NCBI RefSeq assembly: GCF_019890725.1
Contig: NZ_JAINZZ010000001.1
Span: forward strand, 186,001 to 250,000
Reading direction: 5' to 3'
Source: Actinacidiphila acidipaludis
Lineage (GTDB): Bacteria; Actinomycetota; Actinomycetes; Streptomycetales; Streptomycetaceae
DNA length: 64,000 nucleotides
A program made the position numbers and the translations under genes. The notes beneath the pieces were generated by a model that was given only the letters and a program-made list of their open reading frames with translations, was not told the DNA's origin and ran no database searches. Positions within the stretch are counted from its first letter, which is position 1, and every line of letters begins with the position of its first letter. Below are positions 7,981-16,645 of the stretch, one piece after another.

Positions 7981-9420
7981 TCACCAGCCCGTCAGCAGCA
8001 GGTGGTTGAGCAGCAGCGCGGCCAGCGCCTGCGCGGCGAGCCAGGCGCGGTCGTCGCGTCGCGGCAGGAACGCCGCGCCGGCCGGCAGCCACAGGGAGAA
8101 CGGCAGCCAGATCCGTTCGGTCTCGGCCTTGCTCATGCCGGTCAGGTCGGCGACCAGCATCGCCAGCACGAAGCCGACCGGCAGCAGCACCGCGGCCGTC
8201 GCCGCGCGGTCGCCGCGCAGCCGCGTCCGGACACGGCCCGGCAGCGCCGCCGCAACCCGGCGCAGCCCGGCCGCGGAGGCCAGTCCGGCCGCCGCCGCCA
8301 CCGCCGCGATGTCGCCGAAGAACCAGTAGCCGTAGGGGCGTACGCCGCCGTAGCCCTGGTAGTAGCGGATCCTCAGCAGCCCGTACGCCTGCCACCAGTC
8401 GAAGCCGGCGGCGGTGAAGGCGGCCACCACGACGGCGGCGCCGGCCAGGGCGTACGGGACCGGGCGGGCCGTGCGGGCGCACAGCAGCACCACGGCCGCG
8501 GGCACCGCGAGGAGCACCAGCCCGTAGGACAGGTAGCAGGCCGCGCCGAACAGCAGGCCGCCGCCGAATCCGGCAGCCGCTCGCGCCACCGTGCTCGTGC
8601 GCGTGGCCGCGACGGCCAGCAGCGCCAGGGACCAGGCGGCGACGGCGGCGAAGTAGCCGTCGGCGGAGACCCCGACCCAGACCGCGCCCGGCGCCAGGAC
8701 CAGGAACGGCGCCGCCGCGCGGGCCCCGCGCTCTCCGGTGAGCAGGCGCAGGGTCACCAGGGCGGCGACCACCAGGGAGGTTCCGGTGGTCATCACGAAC
8801 GCCGCGGCCCAGACGCCCCCGCCCAGACCGATCCGGTCCAGGCCGACGAAGGTCAGCACCGCGCCCGCCGGGTGCCCCGCGATGTGGGTGGTCCAGTGCC
8901 GCGGTGAGTCGATCAGGATGTGGTCGGTGTAGGTCCGCAGGGCTGGCCCGAGGTCGTCGAACCGGTGCAGCTGCGTGAGGTACTCCCCCGTCTCCCGCAG
9001 CCGGCCGGCGATGCCGCGGTGCCACCCGTCCACCAGCGCCAGGGACCACGTCCACGCCATGGCGGCCGCCCAGGACACCCCGAGCAGCGCACGCCACGGC
9101 AGCCGCTCGGCCAGCGCCGGCCCGTAGGCGACGACCAGCACGGCGACGGTGACGGCGAGGGGAGTGCCCGGGCCGGCGTGCGGACGCCACCAGGCCTCCA
9201 ACGGCGGGAACGGCGACCGGAGCACGGGGCTGTCGCGCTGCAGCCAGGCGCCGAGCGCCGCCATCGCGGCGAACAGCAGCAGGGCGGCTCCCGCGGCCGC
9301 CACATCCCACCGGCGGCCACCGGCCGCCTCCTTGGGTCCGTGTGCGTCCGCTGACGTGTCGGGGCGCGGGCCGGACGACGGGACGGCGCCCGCTCGGAAA
9401 AGGGAGGAGAGAGGGCTCAC
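7981..9420 (-). CDS. Polytopic membrane protein, possible GT-C-type transferase
   Basis: About 479 residues with a ~40-residue polar N-terminus and then roughly ten hydrophobic segments (for example AAAGAALLLFAAMAALGAW and ALLAVAATRTS...). Conserved-looking loops hold RDSPVLRSPFPP, HIAGHPAGA and SADGYFAAV. The size, segment pattern and neighbourhood suggest a GT-C polyprenyl-phosphate-sugar transferase, but I cannot point to a diagnostic catalytic motif. I take GTG 9420 as the start because TAGGGT at 9428-9433 leaves 7 bases to it; the ATG at 9438 lies upstream of that box. It ends 134 bases before the epimerase start on the same strand and is divergent from the molybdopterin operon. Confidence 0.65.
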   Translation of the reverse strand: MSPLSSLFRAGAVPSSGPRPDTSADAHGPKEAAGGRRWDVAAAGAALLLFAAMAALGAWLQRDSPVLRSPFPPLEAWWRPHAGPGTPLAVTVAVLVVAYGPALAERLPWRALLGVSWAAAMAWTWSLALVDGWHRGIAGRLRETGEYLTQLHRFDDLGPALRTYTDHILIDSPRHWTTHIAGHPAGAVLTFVGLDRIGLGGGVWAAAFVMTTGTSLVVAALVTLRLLTGERGARAAAPFLVLAPGAVWVGVSADGYFAAVAAWSLALLAVAATRTSTVARAAAGFGGGLLFGAACYLSYGLVLLAVPAAVVLLCARTARPVPYALAGAAVVVAAFTAAGFDWWQAYGLLRIRYYQGYGGVRPYGYWFFGDIAAVAAAAGLASAAGLRRVAAALPGRVRTRLRGDRAATAAVLLPVGFVLAMLVADLTGMSKAETERIWLPFSLWLPAGAAFLPRRDDRAWLAAQALAALLLNHLLLTGW

Positions 9421-9427
9421 CCGCCGC

Positions 9428-9433
9428 ACCCTA
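9428..9433 (-). promoter_or_regulatory. -10 box of leaderless promoter, membrane gene
   Basis: CATGCCTAGGGT on the minus strand, identical over 12 bases to the epimerase promoter. TAGGGT ends 7 bases before the GTG at 9420. A -35 of the form CGTGAC sits about 18 bases upstream. Start choice and leaderless status need 5'-end mapping. Confidence 0.45.
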
Positions 9434-9561
9434 GGCATGCCGGGCGCCCCCGTCACGCTGCCCGGGCCTGCCGTCAGAGTTCCGCAAGGACTTGGCCCCA
9501 CCGCGCTCGACGTCAGACTTTCGTCATGAGTCGATCCGGTCACCGGCGCCGGTTCCGCCTC

Positions 9562-9567
9562 TAGGGT
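9562..9567 (+). promoter_or_regulatory. -10 box of leaderless promoter, molybdopterin operon
   Basis: CTAGGGT appears again, with TAGGGT 8 bases before the ATG at 9576 and no purine-rich ribosome site between. GGTCAC about 18 bases upstream is a possible -35. Confidence 0.45.
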
Positions 9568-9575
9568 CGGCCGAC

Positions 9576-10862
9576 ATGAATGCCCCCCTCGCCCGCCGCC
9601 GGAGCCCGTGGCGCAGTCCACTGCGCGGCCCCTGGCTGACCTCGGTGCTCGGCGCCGTGCTGCTCGTCGGCATCCCGGTGCTGTTCGTCACCGGTCTGCT
9701 GTCGTACGCCGCGTACAACCCGGGTCTGTCGGCGGTCAACGACAAGACCCCGGACAAGGGCCTGCTCGGCTTCTACCTGTTCTCCTGGCCCACGCACCCG
9801 TACTGGCTGTACCGGCTCACCCAGGGTGTGCACGTGACGCTCGGGATCGCCCTGGTTCCCGTGCTGCTGGCCAAGCTCTGGTCGGTGGTGCCGAAGCTGT
9901 TCACGCTGCCGCCCGTGCGATCGGCCGGGCACGCGCTGGAGCGGCTGTCGCTGCTGCTCCTGGTCGGCGGCGGGCTCTTCGAGTTCACCACCGGCATCCT
10001 CAACGTGCAGCTCGACTACGTCTTCCCCGGATCGTTCTACCCCCTGCACTTCTACGGCGGGTGGGTGTTCGCCGGCGCCGTGCTCGCTCACGTCTGCTTG
10101 AAACTCCCCACCGCCGTGCGGGCGTTGCGCAGCCGCGACCTGCGGGCCGAGTTGCGTACCCCGACCGCCCGCACCCGCCCGGAGACCGGTGACACGACCG
10201 GGCTGGTCGCGTCGGACCCGGCGGAGCCCACCATCTCGCGCCGCGGCGCTCTGGGCATGGTGGGACTCGGCTCGCTGACGCTCCTGCTCGTGACAGCGGG
10301 ACAGAGCATCGGTGGTCCCCTGCGACGCACCGCCCTGCTCGCCCCGCACGGCCGCTCACCCGGCACCGGTCCCGGAGGCTTCCCCGTGAACAAGACCGCG
10401 GCCGGCAGCCACATCCGGCCGCAGGACGTCGGAACCGGCTGGCGGCTGACCGTCGACGGCGGGGCGGGAACCGTGCAGTTGACCCTCGACGACCTACGGC
10501 AACTGCCCCTGCACCGCGCGGTCCTGCCCATCGCGTGCGTCGAGGGCTGGTCCACCGGTGATCAGCACTGGGAAGGGGTGCGACTGCGGGACCTCGCCGC
10601 GCTGGCGGGTCACGAAGCCGACCCGCCCGGGGTGTTCGTCGAGTCCGTCCAGCGCACCGGCTCCTTCCGCGCGGTGGCGCTCAGCGCCGGTCAGGTCCGC
10701 GACGGCCGCTCCCTGCTGGCCCTGCGGGTCAACGGCGCCGACCTGACGCACGATCACGGCTACCCGGCCCGCGTCATCGTGCCCGGCGCGCCCGGCGTGA
10801 TGAACACCAAATGGGTGGGGCGGCTCACCTTCGGAGCGACCGGCTTCCCGGAGCACGCATGA
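9576..10862 (+). CDS. Cytochrome b561-like/molybdopterin oxidoreductase fusion
   Basis: A 428-residue two-part membrane enzyme. Residues ~20-200 hold four hydrophobic helices with histidines (HPYWLYRLTQGVHVTLG, LHFYGGWVFAGAVLAHV), as in a haem-b quinone-reactive domain. A second membrane or Tat-like segment follows (ISRRGALGMVGLG, ~residue 225). The C-terminal ~170 residues form a sulfite-oxidase-type molybdopterin domain; C321 in PIACVEGWS matches the conserved molybdenum-ligating cysteine. It would exchange electrons between an extracytoplasmic substrate and the membrane quinone pool; the substrate is unknown. Its stop overlaps the next start (ATGA), so it leads a tightly coupled five-gene operon with glycosyl- and methyltransferases. 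Confidence 0.8.
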   Translation: MNAPLARRRSPWRSPLRGPWLTSVLGAVLLVGIPVLFVTGLLSYAAYNPGLSAVNDKTPDKGLLGFYLFSWPTHPYWLYRLTQGVHVTLGIALVPVLLAKLWSVVPKLFTLPPVRSAGHALERLSLLLLVGGGLFEFTTGILNVQLDYVFPGSFYPLHFYGGWVFAGAVLAHVCLKLPTAVRALRSRDLRAELRTPTARTRPETGDTTGLVASDPAEPTISRRGALGMVGLGSLTLLLVTAGQSIGGPLRRTALLAPHGRSPGTGPGGFPVNKTAAGSHIRPQDVGTGWRLTVDGGAGTVQLTLDDLRQLPLHRAVLPIACVEGWSTGDQHWEGVRLRDLAALAGHEADPPGVFVESVQRTGSFRAVALSAGQVRDGRSLLALRVNGADLTHDHGYPARVIVPGAPGVMNTKWVGRLTFGATGFPEHA

Positions 10863-11332
10863 AAAGGCTGCTGCACACCCTGTACGGGGAACCGTGGTGG
10901 CATCTGGCCGCGCTGCTCGCGTCCTTCGCCCTCTGCGGCTACGCGCTCGCCCGGCTGCTGTCCGGCGACTGGTGGGGCGTGGTGCAGTGGGCGGTCGGCG
11001 CGGCTGTCGTCCACGACCTGGTGGCCGTACCGCTGTACGGCGGCGCCGACTGGCTGCTGCACCGGGCCGTTCGTGCCGGACGGCCGCGTTCGGCGGCACC
11101 CGTCGCCGTCGTGAACCACATCCGGGTCCCCGCGTTCGTCTCGCTGATGCTGCTGCTCGTCTACTGGCCGTCCATCACCGAGGACAGCGGCGCCCAGTAC
11201 CGGCACGCGACGCTGCTCGATCCCGGGGTGTTCCGCACCCGCTGGCTGGTCGTCACCGGAGTGCTGTTCGCCCTCTCCGGTCTCCACCTGACCTGGCGCT
11301 TCCGCCGGGACCGGTCGCACCCCGCCGATTGA
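10859..11332 (+). CDS. Small integral membrane protein of the molybdo operon
   Basis: 157 residues starting at the ATG that overlaps the preceding stop (ATGA). Four hydrophobic segments are visible (WWHLAALLASFALCGYALA; VVQWAVGAAVVHDLVAV; RVPAFVSLMLLLVYW; WLVVTGVLFALSGLHL). Polar residues include VVHDL, GGADWLLHR and NHIR. I recognise no named family. Translational coupling to the molybdenum protein suggests a partner or anchor subunit. Confidence 0.75.
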   Translation: MKRLLHTLYGEPWWHLAALLASFALCGYALARLLSGDWWGVVQWAVGAAVVHDLVAVPLYGGADWLLHRAVRAGRPRSAAPVAVVNHIRVPAFVSLMLLLVYWPSITEDSGAQYRHATLLDPGVFRTRWLVVTGVLFALSGLHLTWRFRRDRSHPAD

Positions 11333-11443
11333 GGACAGGCACGCCCCGCCCCTGCTGAACCACTGCCACTCACCCACCCCACGTCGCCCCGTGGCCGCAC
11401 ACCGCCGTGCCGTCATGCGGCCGCCCCGACCGAGAGGAATCCC

Positions 11444-12178
11444 ATGACCCCCACCGCCGACGTCGTCCTCCCCTGCCTCGACGAGGCCCGAGCACTGCCC
11501 TGGGTGCTCGAACGGATTCCGCCGGGCTGGCGGGCCATCGTCGTGGACAACGGCTCGGCCGACGACTCCGCGCGGATCGCCGCGGAGCTCGGGGCGGTCG
11601 TCGTGGACGAACCGCGCCGGGGGTTCGGCGCCGCCTGCCACGCCGGACTGCTCGCCGCCACCGCCGAGTTCGTCTGCTTCTGCGACTGCGACGCCTCCCT
11701 CGACCCGGCGGCGCTGACCGGATTCGTCGAGCGGATCGCCGCCGACGAGGCCGACCTCGTGCTGGGCCGCCGCCGTCCCGCGGCGCGGGGCGCCTTCCCG
11801 GCGCACGCCCGCGTGGGCAACGCCGCGCTGATGCGCATGCTGCGGGCCCGCACCGGCCTCCGCCTGCGCGACCTCGGCCCGATGCGCGCCGCACGGCGCC
11901 GCCCGCTGCTCGGCCTGTGCGTCGAGGACCGGCGCAGCGGTTACCCCCTGGAGACGGTGGTGCGGGCCGCGGACGCCGGATGGCGCGTCGTCGAGGAGAA
12001 CGTGGACTACCTGCCGCGCACCGGCAGGTCCAAGGTCACGGGCACCTGGCGGGGAACGTGGCAGGCGGTGCACGACATGCGTGCCGTCCTCGCGACGCCG
12101 GCGCGGCAGGGGGCGGAACAGGCGCGGCTGAGCGCGGCACCGGGCCAGCGGAACACGGAGCAGGCGGGCGCCCGATGA
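11444..12178 (+). CDS. Family 2 glycosyltransferase (DPM1-like)
   Basis: A 244-residue GT-A fold transferase resembling dolichol-phosphate mannose synthases. Opening VVLPCLDEARALPWVLE, the nucleotide-binding VVDNGSADDS, and FCDCDASLDP in place of the usual DADLQ metal site are seen, then DLVLGRRRP and the RRSGYPLETVVRA acceptor region. No membrane helices follow, so it is a soluble or peripheral enzyme. It likely moves a sugar from a nucleotide donor to a polyprenyl phosphate or similar acceptor. The ATG lies 111 bases after the previous gene; its stop overlaps the next gene by ATGA. Together with the epimerase it suggests a dedicated glycosylation pathway. Confidence 0.8.
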   Translation: MTPTADVVLPCLDEARALPWVLERIPPGWRAIVVDNGSADDSARIAAELGAVVVDEPRRGFGAACHAGLLAATAEFVCFCDCDASLDPAALTGFVERIAADEADLVLGRRRPAARGAFPAHARVGNAALMRMLRARTGLRLRDLGPMRAARRRPLLGLCVEDRRSGYPLETVVRAADAGWRVVEENVDYLPRTGRSKVTGTWRGTWQAVHDMRAVLATPARQGAEQARLSAAPGQRNTEQAGAR

Positions 12179-12795
12179 CCACACTCATGGTGATCGCGAA
12201 GGAGCCGGTGCCGGGCCGCGTCAAGACCCGGCTCACCCCGCCCTTCACCCCCGAGCAGGCCGCCGTCCTCGCCGAGGCCGCTCTCGCCGACACCCTTGCC
12301 GCGGTGGCGGCGACGCCCGCGCGGCGACGGCTGCTCGTCCTGGACGGCGCTCCCGGCCCCTGGCTCCCCCCGGGCATCGACGTCGTCCCCCAGAGCGCCG
12401 GCGGCCTCGACGAGCGGCTCGCCGCGGCGTTCGGCCGGTGCGACGGCCCGGCGCTGCTCATCGGCATGGACACCCCGCAGGTCACCCCCGCTCTTCTCCG
12501 CTCGGCGACGAAGCCCGGCCCGGACGCGTGGTTCGGGCCGGCGGCCGACGGCGGGTTCTGGGCGCTGGGCCTCGCCGACCCCGAACCCGCGCTGCTGCGC
12601 GGCGTGCCCATGTCCACCGCGTGCACCGGCCGGGCCCAGCGCGACCGGCTCGTCGCGGCCGGACTGACGGTCCGCGACCTGCCGCTGCTGCGTGACGTGG
12701 ACACCGCCGCGGACGCCGCGTACGTGGCGGCGCGAGCGCCGGGCACCCGCTTCGCGGCGGCCCTGGCCCACTGTGCGGCGGCGGGTGCGCGGTGA
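12175..12795 (+). CDS. TIGR04282/DUF2064 family transferase
   Basis: 206 residues beginning TTLMVIAKEPVPGRVKTRL, the signature of the TIGR04282 (DUF2064) arsenosugar/nucleotidyl-sugar-like family. IGMDTPQVTP and GPAADGGFWALGL, the second and third landmarks of this GT-A-like fold, are present. The exact chemistry of most members is unresolved; some lie beside radical SAM enzymes, but none is here. The ATG overlaps the upstream stop and the gene ends in a GTGA overlap with the methyltransferase, so the three downstream genes should be translated in near-equal amounts. Confidence 0.8.
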   Translation: MTTLMVIAKEPVPGRVKTRLTPPFTPEQAAVLAEAALADTLAAVAATPARRRLLVLDGAPGPWLPPGIDVVPQSAGGLDERLAAAFGRCDGPALLIGMDTPQVTPALLRSATKPGPDAWFGPAADGGFWALGLADPEPALLRGVPMSTACTGRAQRDRLVAAGLTVRDLPLLRDVDTAADAAYVAARAPGTRFAAALAHCAAAGAR

Positions 12796-13475
12796 CCCTT
12801 CCCCTGACCCTGCCCGCGGCACCGGCGTGGGCCGGCGCCGACCTCTACGCCGCCGCGTTGCGGAGCGGACGCGGCCCGCTGTATCTGGCCTGCCCCGACG
12901 GCCGCATGCTTCCGCTGCACGTCGAACGATGGTGCGCCCCGCCGGACGCGGCAGACCGCACGGTGCTGGCCGCGTGCCGCGGTCCCGTCCTCGACATCGG
13001 ATGCGGACCGGGCCGGATGGTCACGGCGCTGGCGGCCCACGGCACGACGGCCCTCGGCATCGACGTCAACGCCGAGGCCGTACGGCGCGTTCTCGCCGTC
13101 GGCGGACCGGCGCTCCTCCGGTCCGTCTTCGACCCGCTGCCGCGTGAAGGCCACTGGAACACCGCGCTGCTGCTGGACGGCAACCTCGGCATCGGCGGCG
13201 ACCCCGGTGCCCTGCTCGACCGGATCCAGCACCTGTTGCGCCCCGGCGGGACGCTCATCGCCGAGACCGCGCCCGGCCGTCCGGACCGCGACGAGCGCCT
13301 GCGTGTCCGCCTGCACGACGGCGAACGGGCCCACGGCGGGCCGTTCCCCTGGGCGCTCCTGGGCGCCCACGCGCTGGCCGGCCGCGCCGCGGCGCACGGA
13401 TGGAGCCCCGCGGGGGCCTGGACCGTGGGCGGCCGCGGTTTCACCGCCCTCCGGGCCGCCGCCCCTGGTGGCTGA
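12792..13475 (+). CDS. Class I SAM-dependent methyltransferase
   Basis: 227 residues from the GTG that overlaps the upstream stop (GTGA). Motif I VLDIGCGPGRMVTAL (residues ~67-81), LGIDVNAEAV as motif post-I, and ALLLDGNLGIGGDP as motif II are clear, followed by LLRPGGTLIAET. It should methylate a small molecule or glycolipid intermediate made by the operon; no specific substrate motif is seen. This is the last gene of the operon; its stop is 18 bases from the convergent stop of the next gene, with no obvious hairpin. Confidence 0.85.
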   Translation: MTLPLTLPAAPAWAGADLYAAALRSGRGPLYLACPDGRMLPLHVERWCAPPDAADRTVLAACRGPVLDIGCGPGRMVTALAAHGTTALGIDVNAEAVRRVLAVGGPALLRSVFDPLPREGHWNTALLLDGNLGIGGDPGALLDRIQHLLRPGGTLIAETAPGRPDRDERLRVRLHDGERAHGGPFPWALLGAHALAGRAAAHGWSPAGAWTVGGRGFTALRAAAPGG

Positions 13476-13493
13476 GGGTGGCGGGAGGCAGGC

Positions 13494-14612
13494 TCAGAAG
13501 GACGCCCGCGGCGGGACGGAAGGGCGGCCCGCCTTCTCCCAGTCGTTGAAGGTGTGGGTCCGCACATGGACGAACTGCTTGAGCGGCGACGCGAAGTAGG
13601 TCCAGGGAACAGCGCCCGCGTAACCGCCGATCGCCCGGAACTGCTCGGCGGCCTCCGCGTGACGACCGGTCCTGTACAGCGCGTTGGCCAGCAGGTGGCG
13701 GACCACCGGAAGGCGGTGGTGGTCGGCGGGGACGAGGTCGACCGCGTCGAGCGTCGCGTCGACGGCGGCGGTGACGTACGGGTCCTCGTAGAAACTGTCG
13801 TCGGTCTGCTTGAGCACGTGCTCGAAGGTCGCGTAGAGCCGGAGGACGGGCAGCAGGCTGCCGGGAGGCGCCGAGGAAGCGGCCTGCTCCGCGAAGTCGA
13901 ACATCAGCGCGCTGGAGCCGCGCCACTTCTCGCACCAGTACTGCAGAGCGGCCACGTGCGCGCCGAAGTGGTACGGATCGCGGGCGGTGATCTGCGCCCA
14001 CAGGTGGCGGAAGTCGTCGTGCGACCAGCCCAGGCCGTAGGCGATGGGGATCTGCGCGACCCAGGGACTCGGGTCGTACGGTGAGGCCAGCCGTGCCGCC
14101 TCCTGGCAGGCGGGCAGCGCCTCCCTCAGCACGCGGTGGAAACCCTGGAACTGCTCGGGAGTGGTGTGCGATCCCCCCTTGCCGCCCCGGACCTCCCAGG
14201 CCAGAGTGACCAGAGCGTCGGCGTGCGTCAGGGCGGCGCCGGGGTCACCCGGGCTTTGCGTGCGCCACGCGGTGAGCCAGGTGTCGTTGTCCGAGTCGAC
14301 TTTCATCAGGTGCTGGACGCGGTACCAGCGCAGGTCCCAGTCGCTCCCGGCGTCCGCGAGGTAGGCGGCGGGACGGCGCCAGTCGCCGGCGCCGGCCGCG
14401 GCGACCGCTTCGTCGGCCTGCGGGTCCGGGCCGGGGCGCGTGGTGTCGACCTGCGCGGCCGGCACCAGGCCGTACGTCGCGGCGTCGATCTTGACCGGCA
14501 TCGCCGCCTTGGCCTGCGCGCGCTTGGCACGGGCCTTCTTGGCGTTGCGCGGGATCGTCACGGCGGCGTAGACGAGCAGGCAAGCGCCGGCGATGTACAC
14601 GACGGTGTTCAT
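13494..14612 (-). CDS. Hypothetical helical-repeat protein paired with M48 peptidase
   Basis: A 372-residue protein with one N-terminal membrane segment (VVYIAGACLLVYAAVTIP) and then a basic stretch (RNAKKARAKRAQAKAA). The rest is soluble and helix-rich, with TPR-like features: alternating aromatic/alanine positions (WEVRGGKGG, FDFAEQAASSAPP, LANALYRTGRHAEAAEQFRAIG). No catalytic motif is seen. The start ATG overlaps the stop of the upstream M48 peptidase gene (ATGA), so the pair is coupled. A role as partner or substrate adaptor of the peptidase is inference. Confidence 0.7.
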   Translation of the reverse strand: MNTVVYIAGACLLVYAAVTIPRNAKKARAKRAQAKAAMPVKIDAATYGLVPAAQVDTTRPGPDPQADEAVAAAGAGDWRRPAAYLADAGSDWDLRWYRVQHLMKVDSDNDTWLTAWRTQSPGDPGAALTHADALVTLAWEVRGGKGGSHTTPEQFQGFHRVLREALPACQEAARLASPYDPSPWVAQIPIAYGLGWSHDDFRHLWAQITARDPYHFGAHVAALQYWCEKWRGSSALMFDFAEQAASSAPPGSLLPVLRLYATFEHVLKQTDDSFYEDPYVTAAVDATLDAVDLVPADHHRLPVVRHLLANALYRTGRHAEAAEQFRAIGGYAGAVPWTYFASPLKQFVHVRTHTFNDWEKAGRPSVPPRASF

Positions 14613-16357
14613 GGGAGCCTTCGGATGGTGGTGGTCTGAGCGCCGCCCTGAGGCAGGGGCGCCGAGTCGAGCAGAGCACGCAGCGGCGCCGTGGCGGGCG
14701 GGGCGGCGATGACGGCGTCCAGCGCCGCCTCCAGGGTGTCGCCCAGCCCCTCGGACACGATCTGCCGCACGGGTGCCCCGGACCAGGACAGTTCCCAGCG
14801 GATGTGCCCGGTGTCGGCGAGGGCGACGACGGTCAGGGCCCGCAGGCGGGAGCGGAAGGCCGTCCGGGCGAACTCGCGCGTGGCGCGTCCGGTGCTGCGC
14901 TCCGCCACTGCGGACCGGGGCAGCAGCGCGGCGATCTCCGGGAGCAACCCGGCGTCGACCAGGTCGAGCAGCGTGCCCACGGCGGGCGGCCCGTGCAGGG
15001 TGGCACCGCGAGCCGCCGCGACATCGGCTGTCGCCTGCAGCAGCGGCTCGGCGGTACGGGCCTGGGCTGCGCGGTGCGCCCGGTACGGGAGTTCGTGCCA
15101 CGGCACCCGGTGAGCGGTTCTCACATCCGGGCCCAACTCCGCTTCCTCCAGGGCGGCGAGCACGGTGTGCGGTGCGCGCAGCAGTCCGACGGCGGGGGCC
15201 GTGCCGCGGAGGGGGCGGCCGTCGTCGGGAAGCGCCTCGATGGTGGCGACGCGTTCGGCGAGCGGCGGGTGGATGTCGTGCGGCGATCCGTGCTGGTCGG
15301 CCAACCGCGGTGCCAACTCGTCCAGTTCGCGCCGACGGGCCTCGTCCGCGAGCAGGTGGGCCAGTCCGCCGTGGACCTGGCCGGGCGGCGGGAGGAATCC
15401 CGCGTCCCAGCCCATGGCCGGGTAGCGGTGCAGGTAGAGGTCGGTGGCCACGCTCAGCACCGCGAGGTGCCGCAACGCGTCAGCGGTGCTGCGGCGCCCG
15501 GCGATCCGGACCGCGACGAGGTCGGCGGCGTACTCCTGGCGGCGGCTGACCCCTTCGGTGCAGCGCAGGCAGAGCTTCGCGTAGGCGGTGTAGACGACGC
15601 TCAGGTAGTGGTCCGCGCCGCGGGACGCTCCGGCGGTCACCGGCGCGGGCTTCCCCCGCGCCCGCCGCCGCGCGGCCTTGGCCTCGGCCTCGGCGGCCTC
15701 GCGTTCCCGGTGGGCGGCCGAGCGCTCGTTCAGGGTGCCGACGGTGCGTTCCACGGCACCGCGCGCCGCCCACACGGTGGCGGCCAAGCGGGTGTCGCCG
15801 TTGGCATAGTGGCCGAGTTCGTGCGCGAGGACCGCGTCGAGTTCGGCTTCGCTCAGGCCGAGGAGGAGCGGAGTACCGAGGAACAGCCGCCGCTTGCCGT
15901 GGCGCAGACCCAGCAGGCGCGGCTCCTCGGTCACCATGGCGTTGGCGTCCGGGATCAGCCGGATCTCGGCGAATGTGGCGGTGCCCACCGACTGCGCCAA
16001 CTCTCCCATCCGCTGCCACAGTTCCGGCTGCTCCGCGGGTGTCAGCGCGACGCCGGGGAGGTCGTGACGGTCCTGCGCACCGCCTCGGGTGAGGTAGACG
16101 ACGCGGACCAGCGAGCAGGTCACCGCGACGGAACCCGCGTACGCGCCGAGGCTGGTCAGGGCATAGGGCTGCGAGCCGCGCAGCAGAAAGAGATCCGCGA
16201 GGGCGAGCGCGGCCAGGATCAACGGCGCGACGAGGTGGTAGCCGGCCAGCAGGGCGAGCGCGAGGAGTGCGCGCGGGAGCAGCGCGCCGCGGCTCGGACC
16301 GGCCGAAGAGGCGGCGCGGGAAGCGGCCTGGGAGGCGGCGCGGCCGGACCTCGGCAT
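14609..16357 (-). CDS. M48-family membrane zinc metallopeptidase
   Basis: A 582-residue HtpX/M48-type protease. An N-terminal hydrophobic pair (LLPRALLALALLAGYHLVAPLILAAL and the following LTSLGAYAGSVAVTCSLV) anchors it, then the zinc motif HELGH at residues 179-183 within DAVLAHELGHYANGD; the downstream glutamate ligand is probably in RRQEYAADLVA. The long C-terminal half (~300 residues) is an extension beyond the core family, which is typically ~290 residues. I chose ATG 16357 (MPRSGRAAS) since upstream in-frame sequence looks non-coding. It is coupled to the downstream hypothetical by ATGA. The substrate is unknown, possibly membrane-protein quality control. Confidence 0.85.
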   Translation of the reverse strand: MPRSGRAASQAASRAASSAGPSRGALLPRALLALALLAGYHLVAPLILAALALADLFLLRGSQPYALTSLGAYAGSVAVTCSLVRVVYLTRGGAQDRHDLPGVALTPAEQPELWQRMGELAQSVGTATFAEIRLIPDANAMVTEEPRLLGLRHGKRRLFLGTPLLLGLSEAELDAVLAHELGHYANGDTRLAATVWAARGAVERTVGTLNERSAAHREREAAEAEAKAARRRARGKPAPVTAGASRGADHYLSVVYTAYAKLCLRCTEGVSRRQEYAADLVAVRIAGRRSTADALRHLAVLSVATDLYLHRYPAMGWDAGFLPPPGQVHGGLAHLLADEARRRELDELAPRLADQHGSPHDIHPPLAERVATIEALPDDGRPLRGTAPAVGLLRAPHTVLAALEEAELGPDVRTAHRVPWHELPYRAHRAAQARTAEPLLQATADVAAARGATLHGPPAVGTLLDLVDAGLLPEIAALLPRSAVAERSTGRATREFARTAFRSRLRALTVVALADTGHIRWELSWSGAPVRQIVSEGLGDTLEAALDAVIAAPPATAPLRALLDSAPLPQGGAQTTTIRRLP

Positions 16358-16596
16358 GGAGGGGACCCCTCTCGGAGCCGGACAGGGAAAAGCCCGGCAC
16401 GCGGAGCCCGCATGGAGCGCGGACGAACACCTGTGCTGAGGGAAACCGCATCGTACCCGAGCCGGAAGGCGCGTTCTCACCCTGGCCGGACCTCCCGCCA
16501 GGAATGGGGAGGGCGACTGTCGGGGTGCGCGTCCCCAAGCCCAGGTCGCCCCGCACGGCGTGGAGTTCGGCATCGTGACCGAGAGCATCGAGGACC

Positions 16597-16636
16597 GTGA
16601 CAACGGGGGGTTGACACGACAACCCCCCATTGTCAC
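16597..16636. promoter_or_regulatory. 17-bp inverted repeat overlapping a TTGACA box
   Basis: GTGACAACGGGGGGTTG (16597-16613) pairs with CAACCCCCCATTGTCAC (16620-16636) with one mismatch around ACACGA. TTGACA at 16611-16616 overlaps the loop, so a protein bound here would block a -35. It ends 9 bases before the ATG of the small HTH gene, making autoregulation likely. Confidence 0.6.
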
Positions 16637-16645
16637 AGTGGAGGC

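Noticed and set aside
9436-9438. ATG at 9438 as start of the membrane protein
   Set aside because: It lies just upstream of the proposed TAGGGT -10 box and would not be transcribed from that promoter; GTG 9420 fits better, though 5' mapping is needed.
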